Positions 42,572 through 51,436 of a DNA stretch of 64,000 nucleotides are shown one piece after another. Numbering within the stretch: position 1 is the stretch's first letter; the number at the start of each line of letters is the position of its first letter. The notes below the pieces were generated by a model, which saw only the letters and a program-made list of their open reading frames with translations, was not told the origin of the DNA and searched no databases. The DNA lies in assembly GCA_021799275.1 (NCBI GenBank), contig JAJZAT010000016.1, positions 1 through 64,000 of the forward strand, in the 5' to 3' direction. The stretch is from Bacillota bacterium. Lineage in GTDB: Bacteria; Bacillota; Sulfobacillia; JAJZYS01; JAJYTV01. A program made the translations under genes and the position numbers.

Positions 42572-44527
42572 TCACGTGGGCCCATGCCTCCGCCCTGGGC
42601 GGGCATCGGCTGGCCGGGGTTGCTCTCGCCGCACCACGGCGAGGATCTCCTTGCCGAACACCGCGAGGCGCGGCTCGCCCATGACCTTCATGCGCCTCAG
42701 CTCCCCAAGGTCGGTCGGCAGCGCCTCGGCAATGGCCTCAAGATGCCGGCGGGTCAGGATCTCCTCGTCCGCGACGCCGCTGCTTCGGGCCTGCTCGCCA
42801 CGCCAGGCGAGCAGGCTCTCGAGAACGGAATCCCCCGCGCGGTCCTGTGGAGGGGCATGCCCAATGGCTTCATGCGCCGCCGGCGCCGGCCTGCCTGGCG
42901 TCCTCGGGACCGGCCGTGTCTTGGGCACCGCCGTCGCCGGGCGGCCGCCGAACGCCGCAGGATGGCAGCGGTCGCAGCACACGTCCGCCTTCGCCCGGGC
43001 GGGCGGCGCGCCGAAGTAGTGGAGCAGGAAGGCGCGCCGACAGCCCGTGAGATCGAGGTAGCGGCGCATCGCGGCGAAGCGGTCGAACTTCGCCTGCCTG
43101 CGGCGGTCGATGTCCTGCAGGATGTCATCCGCGTCGCTCTGGCTCAAAGGACTCTTCAGCGTGATCGCCTCGAGCCGGCGCTCGCGGGGTCCCGTGGCGG
43201 CGAGGCCGCGCTCGACCAGCTGGGAGACGAGCAGCGTGGCCTGGGCCCGCTCCCCCTCGCTGATCGCGAAGCGATGCGGCGTGCCGACCGGCGTCGCCCG
43301 CAGCTCCTCGAGCCGACGCCGCAACCAGCCTTCGTCCGGCTGCTCGCGCTCGAGCAGAAAGAGACGGAGATCGAGATCATCCTCCAGCACCGTCAGGATC
43401 ATCGCCCAGGCGGGCCGGCCGTCGCGCCCGGCGCGGCCGCTCTCCTGGGCGTACGCCTCGACCGACTCCGGCACCGTGACGTGCAGGACCATGCGGATGT
43501 CCGGCTTGTCCACGCCCATGCCGAAGGCGGTGGTAGCGGCGATGACACGCACCTCCCCGGCGAGGAACCGCCGCAGCACCGCCTCGCGCTGATCCGGCGC
43601 AAGGCCGGCGTGGTACGCCGCCACCTCCTCACGCAGGGCGTGCGAGAGCCACTCGGCCCAGCCCTCGGCCTGGGCGCGCGTCGTCGTATAGACGATGGCG
43701 GGGCCTCTGCCGAGGCGCCTCAGCCAGCGCGCGGCCGTGAGGCGCCGCTCGCCGTCGTCCGCCGCCTTCAGAACGCCGTAGCGCAGGTTCGGCCTGTCCC
43801 ATGGCGCCACGAGCACATGGGCGATGCCGAAGGTGCCGACGATCTCCTCGCGCACCCTGGGGGGCGCCGTGGCGGTGAGGGCGAGCAGCCTGGGCGAACC
43901 GAGGCGTTCGCGGACCTCGCCGATCAGACGGTAATCCGGGCGGAAGTCATGGCCCCATTGCGAGATGCAATGCGCCTCGTCCACCGCCAGCAGGGCGACC
44001 CGGACGCCGGCCGTGGCCCGCTGGAATTCGGGGCTGCGCAGGCGCTCGGGCGCCACGAAGGCGATCTTGACCCTGCCCTGGGCGAGCAGCCGGTATGCCC
44101 GGGCCAGCTCCTGCTCGGACAGCGCGCTGGTGATCGCGATGGCCCGGATGCCCTTCTCGGCGAGCGAGCGCACCTGGTCCTGCATCAGGGCGATGAGCGG
44201 CGAGACGACGAGCGTCAGCCCGTCCAGCAGGAGAGCCGGCAATTGGTAGCAGAGCGACTTGCCGGCGGAGGTCGGCATCACCGCGAGAGTGTCTTGCCCG
44301 CTCAGGACCGCCTCGATCACCTGCCGCTGCATGGGGCGGAAGGCGGCGAAGCCGAAGCGCTCCCGCAGCAGGGTGGAAAGATCCGGAGGCGCAGGCTGCG
44401 CGCGGCCCAGGCTGAGCCGTCCGTCCCTGAGGTTCCATTCCACCTCGTCCCCCGGACGAAGCCCGACCGCTTCGAGTACCCGCGCCGGCAGCCTGAGCGA
44501 CCCGTCCCCCCCGACCTTGAGACCCAC
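42572..44527 (-). CDS. recQ: RecQ-family helicase with AbrB-like N-terminal domain
   Basis: A 651-residue 3'-5' DNA helicase. Residues 1-42 (SLRLPARVLEAVGLRPGDEV) form a SpoVT/AbrB-like swapped-hairpin DNA-binding motif not found in usual RecQ. RecQ core: FRPMQRQVIEAVL, MPTSAGKSLCYQ, DEAHCISQWGHDFRPDY, TATAPP, AFGMGVDKPD, QESGRAGRDG. Zinc-binding Cys: CRRAFLLHYFG and CCDRC. An HRDC-like domain ends the protein (about 555-635). GTG 44527 has GGAGG 7 bp ahead. It lies 102 bp downstream of the brxL gene on the same strand. Confidence 0.93.
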   Translation of the reverse strand: MGLKVGGDGSLRLPARVLEAVGLRPGDEVEWNLRDGRLSLGRAQPAPPDLSTLLRERFGFAAFRPMQRQVIEAVLSGQDTLAVMPTSAGKSLCYQLPALLLDGLTLVVSPLIALMQDQVRSLAEKGIRAIAITSALSEQELARAYRLLAQGRVKIAFVAPERLRSPEFQRATAGVRVALLAVDEAHCISQWGHDFRPDYRLIGEVRERLGSPRLLALTATAPPRVREEIVGTFGIAHVLVAPWDRPNLRYGVLKAADDGERRLTAARWLRRLGRGPAIVYTTTRAQAEGWAEWLSHALREEVAAYHAGLAPDQREAVLRRFLAGEVRVIAATTAFGMGVDKPDIRMVLHVTVPESVEAYAQESGRAGRDGRPAWAMILTVLEDDLDLRLFLLEREQPDEGWLRRRLEELRATPVGTPHRFAISEGERAQATLLVSQLVERGLAATGPRERRLEAITLKSPLSQSDADDILQDIDRRRQAKFDRFAAMRRYLDLTGCRRAFLLHYFGAPPARAKADVCCDRCHPAAFGGRPATAVPKTRPVPRTPGRPAPAAHEAIGHAPPQDRAGDSVLESLLAWRGEQARSSGVADEEILTRRHLEAIAEALPTDLGELRRMKVMGEPRLAVFGKEILAVVRREQPRPADARPGRRHGPT

Positions 44528-44592
44528 CTTGGCACCTCCCGCACAGAGGTTATTGAGACCGCACCGCTGAACCTTTGGGCATCGTCCATCCG

Positions 44593-44614
44593 CCGGGCTG
44601 CAGCTGCAGCCCGG
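44593..44614. repeat. 22-bp perfect palindrome after brxL
   Basis: CCGGGCTGCAG followed by its exact reverse complement lies between the brxL stop and the recQ start. It could be a terminator hairpin or a protein-binding site. Confidence 0.5.
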
Positions 44615-44629
44615 GCAAGCGGGGAAGGC

Positions 44630-46669
44630 CTAGGCCCGTAGCGCCAGGATCGCCTCGGCAAGCGTCGGCGCCGCGACAATCCGCCAGGAGCGGAGCAGAT
44701 GTTCGACCTCCTGCAGGGCGTTCTCCGCCAGCGGGCCCAGCACCAGGACGCCCGGAGCCGTGTCGCGCAGGGCGCCGACGCGGCCAAGGATGTCGGCGGG
44801 CGTCGCCAGATGTCCGTGCAGAGTGCTCTCGCCTGCCGCGACCACGCTCTGCAAGTAGGCTTCGCCCCGCAGAGCGGAAACGAGCGCGAGGAGCGCCGGC
44901 AAGGCCAGAGATGGTCCGTCCTGCACGGTGCCACCTGCCACTTGCAAAGCCACGGCGCGGCCCTCGAGGCCGGTTTGGCCAAGGCGCAGCAGGCGCTGGT
45001 TCGCGAGCAGGAAACTGTAGGCGATCCGCTCCGCCTCGGCGGCGACCGGCGGCAGACGTCCCTCGGACCTCAGCCCGCGACCCGTGGCGAGCAGCGACGC
45101 CTCGACGCGCAGCAGGCGCCCACCCGCCTCGGCGCCGGCGTCGCGGTCCAGGTGGAGGCATTCGCCGGCAGCCATCGCGAGCGTCCGCACGCGGGCGGGT
45201 CCGGCCGGCTCGAGATCTCGAGCCACAGTCTGCGGCACGCCCTGAAAGCCCACCCGCCGCGGCTGGAACTCGCCTGGCGCGATGCGGCAGAGCTGGTCGT
45301 GGATGCGCTGGCGCAGTTCCCCCGCCAGCGTCAGGATGGCCTGCAGAACCCCCTGGTCGCCCGTGGGGCCGTTCGGGTAGATGAGCTTTAGGAGGGCCTC
45401 GGCGCTGCGTGTGACGGCGACCGCATCGCGGCGCGTCATGCCGGGCGCGAGCGGGTGGCGGCGCAGGAGGTCGTCCATCTCCGCCGCGAACGGGAGATCT
45501 CTCAGGGCGATCAGCACCTCGCCGAAGTAGTCCGAGACGAAGCCGACGCCTGTGGCGAACGACGCGGGCTCGAGCTTGGGCAGCTCCCAGCCGGGCAAAA
45601 AGGCGTGCAGGCGGTCCAAAAAGGCGCTGTCGCGCAGTTCCTCGGGCAGCGGCTCGCAGAGGTGGCGGTAGCGCCGCGACGGCAGGTCCCCCTCGACGTC
45701 GATGTTGCCGAGCAGCACCACCGAGCAGTCCGAGCTGAACTCGTGGCGGCCCCGGCTGAACTGGCCGCTTTCGAGGAAGTCCTTGAGCGCCGCGGCCACC
45801 TCGGCGCCACCGAGATGAAGGCGCGCGATCTCGTCGAAGGCCAGCATGCGCCGCTGCGCCAGAAGGCCCGGCCGGCCGGTCGTCAGGTGGACGAAGAGAT
45901 TCGCGGGCGTCACGGCACCGCCGGAGATGACGAAGGCGTCCTGCGACGCGTTGCGCGCGAGATACGTCTTGCCGGTGTTCTTGGGGCCGAGCTCGAGCAG
46001 GTGCAGGCTGCCCTCGACGAGCGGCGCGAGCCGCATCAGCAGGAGGAGCTTGCGCCTGAGGGCCGCATCGGCGGCAAGCCCTTGCGCGAGGTGCACGGGG
46101 TCGTAGCCCGCCGAGGTCAGAAGCAGGTCGATCCAGCCTTCCGCCGAGAAGTAGCTCCTGCCCTCGAGGAAGGGTTCGAGGCGCGCATGCGCCTGGACCG
46201 GTTGAAAGTCCCGCACCAGGGTGGCGGGTACGCCCTCCGCCACCGGCTGCCATGCAAGGTCGATCCGGCCCCAGAGGCCGCCCGCCAAAAGTCCGGCATG
46301 GTCTTCCGCCAAGGCCGGGTCGAGCCGGACTTTAAGGTCCAGGCTCGCGATGCGGCCGACGTAGCTGCCGTCCTCGACGTCGACGGTCACCTCGAGCCGG
46401 TCGACGATGCGCAGGCTGCCCTCCTGCACCAGCCGGTGGCGCCAGAGATTGCGCTCGCGCGGCAACGGGTGATGGCTGCGCAGGTAGTCCTCAATGGCTG
46501 CGATCGCGGTCTCCCGCGGCCGCTGCGCCAGAAGGTACTCGCTGACGTAGCGCGGCACGTGCCCCTGCCCGCCAAGGCGCAGGGCCATTCCCTTCGGCAG
46601 CACCACCGATTCTCCGAGGGCGCCGAACACCTGCAGCACGCGCTCGTCCAGGGGCGACGGGCGATCCAT
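44630..46669 (-). CDS. brxL: BrxL-type AAA+ / Lon-like protein
   Basis: A 679-residue protein, the usual BrxL length. The N-terminal barrel region (VPRYVSEYLLAQ, SLRIVDRLEVTV) is followed by the AAA+ core: Walker A LGPKNTGKTYL (about 227-237), VISGGAVTPANLF, Walker B MLAFDEIA (278-279), SGQFSRGRHE, VVLLGNID and DRLHAFLPGWELPK. All these match BREX BrxL, an MCM-like DNA-binding ring ATPase required for phage restriction. The C-terminal Lon-like domain has DGPSLALP, but I do not see the partner Lys, so protease activity is doubtful. Its ATG shares one base with the stop of the ATPase gene upstream. Confidence 0.9.
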   Translation of the reverse strand: MDRPSPLDERVLQVFGALGESVVLPKGMALRLGGQGHVPRYVSEYLLAQRPRETAIAAIEDYLRSHHPLPRERNLWRHRLVQEGSLRIVDRLEVTVDVEDGSYVGRIASLDLKVRLDPALAEDHAGLLAGGLWGRIDLAWQPVAEGVPATLVRDFQPVQAHARLEPFLEGRSYFSAEGWIDLLLTSAGYDPVHLAQGLAADAALRRKLLLLMRLAPLVEGSLHLLELGPKNTGKTYLARNASQDAFVISGGAVTPANLFVHLTTGRPGLLAQRRMLAFDEIARLHLGGAEVAAALKDFLESGQFSRGRHEFSSDCSVVLLGNIDVEGDLPSRRYRHLCEPLPEELRDSAFLDRLHAFLPGWELPKLEPASFATGVGFVSDYFGEVLIALRDLPFAAEMDDLLRRHPLAPGMTRRDAVAVTRSAEALLKLIYPNGPTGDQGVLQAILTLAGELRQRIHDQLCRIAPGEFQPRRVGFQGVPQTVARDLEPAGPARVRTLAMAAGECLHLDRDAGAEAGGRLLRVEASLLATGRGLRSEGRLPPVAAEAERIAYSFLLANQRLLRLGQTGLEGRAVALQVAGGTVQDGPSLALPALLALVSALRGEAYLQSVVAAGESTLHGHLATPADILGRVGALRDTAPGVLVLGPLAENALQEVEHLLRSWRIVAAPTLAEAILALRA

Positions 46670-47937
46670 CAGCCGTCCCAGTCGCGACGCACCGCGCCGC
46701 CGTCAGGCGGCTCGGCGGCGGCCGCCGCCTCGGACTCGGCCTCGGCCTCGGCCTCAGGCACCATGACGGGCTCGGCAAGGCCGTGCACCCTGAGCTCCGG
46801 CTCCACACCGTACACACGGTAGAGGTCGAGGAAGTGCACCGCCGCCCGCACCAATTGACGCACCTTGATGTCACGCTCGCGCAGGGGCACGCGGATGCGC
46901 GTCAGCAGCGCCTTGCCGTCGAGCGGCGGGGACCAGCCGAACGCTTCGGCGTGCAGGCGCACGATGCCGTCAAAGACCTGCACCAGGTCGGACTCCGTAA
47001 GCGGCGGCAGGTTGGGCGCCCCCTGCAGTTGGCGGATCGGTCCCTCTATGCGCCCCGCGAGCTCCCCGTCGCCGCGCTCCACGAGCCAGAGCGGCAGATC
47101 GGTGATCTCCTTGAGCGGGTCCGCGAGAGTCTGCTGGAACGACGCCGCCACGGCGACGACGCTGTAGGTGCGGGGCAAGGCCTTCGCGTCCTGCAGGCGC
47201 CCAAGGAAATCGTAGGAGCGAGCGCGGGCGCGGCGGCCGACGCTGCCGATCATCTCCGCCTCGTCGATCAGGATGACCCAGCCGGAGAGACCGGCAATAG
47301 CCGCTGCCTCCGCGACCAGGCGAAGGTAGTCGAAGGACGCGTCGAGTTTGAAGCGCTCGATCTGGCCGAGCTTGCGGCCCGTGTTGTCGAGGTAGGCACG
47401 GCGCAGGTCGGGCAGCGCGAGCAGGTAGCCCGCGAGGTCGCGGTCGAGTGGGTCCGGGTCGCCGCGGGCGCCGTCGAACCTCGCCTCGAGCACGGCCGCC
47501 AGCTTGGGATGCAGGCGGGTCTGCGCAATGCGCAGCAGGCGCTCGCTCGCCTCGCCGCTGCGCTCGATCGCCTGCCAGAGCGGATCGAGGCCGGGCCGGT
47601 CGACGCCCGGAAAGAACGTGCCCGTCACCAGTTTGCGGTAGACGCGATCCACGCGGTCCAAGGGCGACTCACGGCTCACCGTCAGCACACTGGTGAGAAA
47701 GCGCTCCGCCTCCGCCAGGTTGCGCACCGCCTGCAGCATGTGGCTCTTGCCGTCGCCGTAGTTGGCGGCGACGATGCGCATGCTGCGACGCGCGTGACCT
47801 TCCTGCACCGAGCGCAGGTCCTCCGCGATGTCTGCCATGATGCGGCCGCGGCCCGCCGACAGCACGTCCGCGGCCATCCGCGACGGCACGCCCGCCCGCA
47901 ACTGCTCGATCGAGGTGCGCGCCAAGCTACGCTCCAA
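46669..47937 (-). CDS. BrxD-like ATPase (BrxC/D, DUF2791 family)
   Basis: A 422-residue P-loop ATPase matching the BREX ATP-binding family PF10923. The N-terminus IEQLRAGVPSRMAADVLS, Walker A ANYGDGKSHML (61-66), SRESPLDRVDRVYRKL and Walker B VILIDEAEMI (224-225) are diagnostic. A short acidic Ala/Glu tail ends it. TTG 47937 has GGGAGG 9 bp ahead and overlaps the upstream ATPase gene by 11 bp. It probably works in a complex with BrxL and the paralogous ATPase. Confidence 0.87.
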   Translation of the reverse strand: MERSLARTSIEQLRAGVPSRMAADVLSAGRGRIMADIAEDLRSVQEGHARRSMRIVAANYGDGKSHMLQAVRNLAEAERFLTSVLTVSRESPLDRVDRVYRKLVTGTFFPGVDRPGLDPLWQAIERSGEASERLLRIAQTRLHPKLAAVLEARFDGARGDPDPLDRDLAGYLLALPDLRRAYLDNTGRKLGQIERFKLDASFDYLRLVAEAAAIAGLSGWVILIDEAEMIGSVGRRARARSYDFLGRLQDAKALPRTYSVVAVAASFQQTLADPLKEITDLPLWLVERGDGELAGRIEGPIRQLQGAPNLPPLTESDLVQVFDGIVRLHAEAFGWSPPLDGKALLTRIRVPLRERDIKVRQLVRAAVHFLDLYRVYGVEPELRVHGLAEPVMVPEAEAEAESEAAAAAEPPDGGAVRRDWDG

Positions 47938-49045
47938 CCGTGTCCGCCTCCCTGCCCGCGATCGCCTCGACGAGGAGCTTCACCGGCGAGATAGGTCCCA
48001 TCGCCACGAGACTCCCAGACTCCAGCACCGCCTGCGGCGAGGCCCCGTAGGCCTCGGCCAGGGCCGCCCGCCATGCCGGCCAGTTCCGGCGCCAGACGGC
48101 GTCCAGATCCTTGACGTCGTCGAAGGGGTTGGGCCGCGAGCTCTCCACCTCCGGCTCGATCCGCATGGCGAGCGCGGCGTAGCTCAGGAGGCCCGCCCGC
48201 TCGTCGTCGAACACCTCCGGCCGGCCGGCGAACAGCACGAACAGGCCCGGCATCCCCGGCCCCTCGTCGATCAGCTCCCGGATGGCCTCGAAGGCGTCGT
48301 CACGGCGCAGCCGCGTGTAGCGCGCCGGTCCCTCGCCGCCCAAGAGGGCGTCCATATCGTCGATCGTCAGCAGAAGTCCCTGGCCGCCGACGAGGCGCCG
48401 CGCGTGCAAGAGGGAGCGCAGGATCTCCCGCGCGCCGAAGCGGTCAAGGGCCATGCCGATGCCGGAGCGCCGCCGCAGGGTGGCCGAGACTTTGGCGCCG
48501 GACATCCAGGCGGCGGCGGCCTCGCGATGCCCGAGCTCCTGGGCATACCCCGGCCTCAGCCAGGCGTAGGCCAGATGGCGCAGGGCGGTCGCCACCGGCG
48601 GCGAGATGCGCGGCTCGGCATAAAGGAAATCCAGGGCGCCCGCGAGATCAGCCGCGACCGCGGCCTGGGGGCGTCCGCGGGCCACGAGGTAGGCCTCGAG
48701 GTCCCCGTCCTGACCCGGCCGGAACTCGGCCGCCCCGGCGCGGCGGGCGGCCTCGATCGCAAACGGCAACGCGATCGCGTCCAGGGAGATCCCGCCGAGA
48801 ATGGCGCGGTAAAGCTCGTCGACGCGGCCGATGCGCACCTCCCGCGCCGAGACGTCGGCCGTGAGGTAGCCCTCCGCCGCGGCGACTTGCCGCATCTCCC
48901 GCAGCAGGCGGGTCTTGCCGCTGCCCTCGCGCCCTCTGAGCCACTTGACGGCCGAGCCGCCCTCGGCCACGTACGAGCGCAGGTACTCGTCACGCCAGAA
49001 GGCGGCGATGCCATCCGGGTCGACGAAAGCTCCCCGCTCAGCCAT
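47927..49045 (-). CDS. Second BREX-type ATPase, divergent paralogue
   Basis: A 372-residue P-loop protein with Walker A LRGREGSGKTRLL (38-46) and Walker B LLLTIDDMDALL (229-230). The segments RRDDAFEAIRELIDEG and LFVLFAGRPEVFDDERAGLLSY (in parts: FVLFAGRPEVFDDE) resemble the C-terminal half of BrxC/D ATPases. It overlaps both neighbours (8 and 11 bp), so the subunits are probably made in fixed ratio. Start ATG 49045. Confidence 0.78.
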   Translation of the reverse strand: MAERGAFVDPDGIAAFWRDEYLRSYVAEGGSAVKWLRGREGSGKTRLLREMRQVAAAEGYLTADVSAREVRIGRVDELYRAILGGISLDAIALPFAIEAARRAGAAEFRPGQDGDLEAYLVARGRPQAAVAADLAGALDFLYAEPRISPPVATALRHLAYAWLRPGYAQELGHREAAAAWMSGAKVSATLRRRSGIGMALDRFGAREILRSLLHARRLVGGQGLLLTIDDMDALLGGEGPARYTRLRRDDAFEAIRELIDEGPGMPGLFVLFAGRPEVFDDERAGLLSYAALAMRIEPEVESSRPNPFDDVKDLDAVWRRNWPAWRAALAEAYGASPQAVLESGSLVAMGPISPVKLLVEAIAGREADTVGA

Positions 49046-49832
49046 CGTCCTCGACCTTCACCAGCCGCAGGAGGCCGAGGGCGTCGGTGCCACCCTTGGC
49101 GTTCGGCACGGGCAGATTGCCCGAGCGGGCGTTCAAGAAACTGAGCTGGTGGTGATCGTAGACCATGTTCGACTCCCGGCGCAGGCGGTAGATGTCGAAG
49201 GCGAACTCGCTCTTCGTGTAGTCCGCTGTGCCGCTGCGCATGGTCAGCACCCCGTAGATGCCAAGCAGCGGGACGTCCATGTTCTTGGCTCTGCCCGCCT
49301 CGCGCAGCAGCGCGTGGGCGGACGTGAGGGCCTTCATGAAGCGTTCCTGGTTGAAGCTCGAGCGGTGCAGGGCCTGGTGTCGCGCCTGCACCTCCGCCAT
49401 CAGGGCGCGGGGTTCGAGCGTCGACGTCCTGCGGCGGGATACGGTCGCCTGCTCGGCAGAAAGGTCCAGGGAGAGCTTGAGGGGAAACACCTCGTAATCC
49501 GGGAAGCTGCCCTGCAGCGGCAGACGCATCTGCTGGGCAGCCTGCTCGATCGCCTCCGCGTAGGCCTGTACGCCGGCCGCAGAATCCGCCGCCCGCCAAT
49601 CGCGCAGCCTGGCGTCGGCCCTGTCGGCCGCGGCGGCCACGGTCCCCGCCAACTGAGCGGCCTCCGGCAACCGCTGACGCAAAAAGCGCAGATCCCAGCG
49701 CTCCGCCGCCTTGGCGATCTGGCGGCTCAGCCGCTGCAGCTTGGCCGCCTGGCCGGCGAACTCCCGCCAGGATTCCTGGATCGCGTCAGGCAACAGGGTT
49801 TTCAGCTCATCCTCAAGAAGGATCTCGTCCAA
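49038..49832 (-). CDS. First gene of the BrxL operon, unknown function
   Basis: A 264-residue protein with a helical N-terminal half (about 1-100, Ala/Arg/Gln-rich, probably coiled coil) and a mixed C-terminal half with FPDYEVFPLKLSLDL and ADYTKSEFAFDIYRLRRE. No family is recognised. TTG 49832 has GGGAGG 6 bp ahead. As first gene of a four-gene overlapping operon with BREX-type ATPases it is a candidate sensor or scaffold. That role is inference. Confidence 0.75.
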   Translation of the reverse strand: MDEILLEDELKTLLPDAIQESWREFAGQAAKLQRLSRQIAKAAERWDLRFLRQRLPEAAQLAGTVAAAADRADARLRDWRAADSAAGVQAYAEAIEQAAQQMRLPLQGSFPDYEVFPLKLSLDLSAEQATVSRRRTSTLEPRALMAEVQARHQALHRSSFNQERFMKALTSAHALLREAGRAKNMDVPLLGIYGVLTMRSGTADYTKSEFAFDIYRLRRESNMVYDHHQLSFLNARSGNLPVPNAKGGTDALGLLRLVKVEDDG

Positions 49833-50061
49833 CCGTCTACCTCCCTGAAGGCGCCGGTCCAGGGTGGCCTGCGCCGAAACGGTGTCGGGCGTTTATTCGA
49901 CAGATCGCCGCATCACCCCTGCAGGGATGTTCTGTCACCGGGCTCTCCGCCTGCGCCGGCAGCAAGACCTGGGGCAGGGCCCCCGTCCGGGTTCCCTCGG
50001 CCGGATGGGCACGCGAGCGCCCGGCCCCATGCAGGCAGCCTGCCGAGAAGGGAATGAGGAC

Positions 50062-51252
50062 ATGCCCGGAACCGACCGCGGGGAACTTGCCACCGCCGCA
50101 GCCCTGGCCCTTGCGACCATGCCCGTCCCCGCAGGCGTCGAGGAGATCCGCCCGCTTCTCCCGGCCCGCCTGCGCGACGCTGGCCCGGACCTGCTCGGGG
50201 CGGCGCTCCGCGCCCACCCCTTTTGCGTCAGCGTGGCCAGGGGACGGTATAGCTATCTGCCCCGGGCGATCGAAGAGTCCAAAGTCTATGTTCCCGGACC
50301 TCCCTCCGCCTCGGGCCGCGCCCTTCGGCTGCCGCCCGAGGCGGAGGCGCTGCTCTGGCCCGAGGGCCTGAGCGCCGCGATCAGAGCGCAGCAGGCAGCG
50401 CACGTCCGCCTGCCGTCAGCAGGCCGGGCGACGTGGCGCCCGGACCGGGTCTGGATCACCGACCACCTGTCCGCGCCCTACACCGCTGGCGAGGGCCACT
50501 GGCTGTCCTGCGTCGACTTCCCGACGCGCAACTTCAGGCTCGATCCCTGCCCGCCCCCCGATCCCGGGCAGGAGGCCCTGCGCGAGGAGCGCTGGCGCGC
50601 CTGGGCCATGTCCCTGATGCGCCCTCTCCAGCCGTATGACCATGGCCTGCTGGCGCGCAAGCTACTCGGCGCCGGCGTAGGCCGCGACGACCCGCCCTGC
50701 GCCACCATGTCCGAGCTGACCGCCGTGCCCCCTTTCGATCAGCACCATGACATCACGTATCGCCCCGACCTCACGGACGCGATGTGGCGGCTCTTCCGCC
50801 ATCGCGGCGCCGCGCCGGAAGGGCCTTTCACGCTGCCGCCGCCCGCCGCCCTGGATACGTCCTACCGGCTACAGGTGCGCCTGGCGGGTGGCAGATGGCG
50901 GGCGGAGATCGTCCTGGGGGCCACCCACTCCCTGGATAACCTGCACCTGCTGCTGCAGCGGGTCCTCAACTGGGACGACGCCCACCTCTACGCCTTCTAC
51001 CTGAGCGGCCGCCCCTTCGACCGCTTGACGGCGGTCGCCTGTCCGATGGCCGGCGACTCCCCGCCGGCCACGGATGAGGTGACCCTCGGCCACATCGATC
51101 CTGCCCCAGGCCAACGCCTGCTCTACCTCTTCGACTTCGGCGATGAATGGCGTTTCGAGCTTACCGTGACAGAGCGCACCGTGGGGCAGGGGGTCGCGGG
51201 TCCGCCGCTCTGCTTCGCGACATCGGGGCCGCCGCCGCTCCAGTACGGCTGA
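50062..51252 (+). CDS. Plasmid pRiA4b ORF-3-like protein
   Basis: A 396-residue protein whose C-terminal 130 residues match the pRiA4b ORF-3 family: YRLQVRL, LDNLHLLLQRVLNWDDAHLYAF and YLFDFGDEWRFELTV. The first 260 residues are unassigned. ATG 50062 has AAGGGA about 8 bp ahead. It is divergent from the BrxL operon and convergent with the zinc-ribbon protein gene. The family is common in plasmids and defence islands but its biochemical role is unknown. Confidence 0.82.
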   Translation: MPGTDRGELATAAALALATMPVPAGVEEIRPLLPARLRDAGPDLLGAALRAHPFCVSVARGRYSYLPRAIEESKVYVPGPPSASGRALRLPPEAEALLWPEGLSAAIRAQQAAHVRLPSAGRATWRPDRVWITDHLSAPYTAGEGHWLSCVDFPTRNFRLDPCPPPDPGQEALREERWRAWAMSLMRPLQPYDHGLLARKLLGAGVGRDDPPCATMSELTAVPPFDQHHDITYRPDLTDAMWRLFRHRGAAPEGPFTLPPPAALDTSYRLQVRLAGGRWRAEIVLGATHSLDNLHLLLQRVLNWDDAHLYAFYLSGRPFDRLTAVACPMAGDSPPATDEVTLGHIDPAPGQRLLYLFDFGDEWRFELTVTERTVGQGVAGPPLCFATSGPPPLQYG

Positions 51253-51436
51253 ATCGGCTCCACTCGCGCGATCCGCTTGCCCGGGGCGGTAGCGGCGCTG
51301 CTGCCACCCGCCGCGCCACCTCCGCCAGGCCCGAACACGGGGAGCCGGCTGGCGCACGACGGGACCCGTAACACGGCACAGCGGCCGTTCGCGCGACACC
51401 CGCTCCGCGAAGGCGACTGCGGGTCTCACTCAGGTC

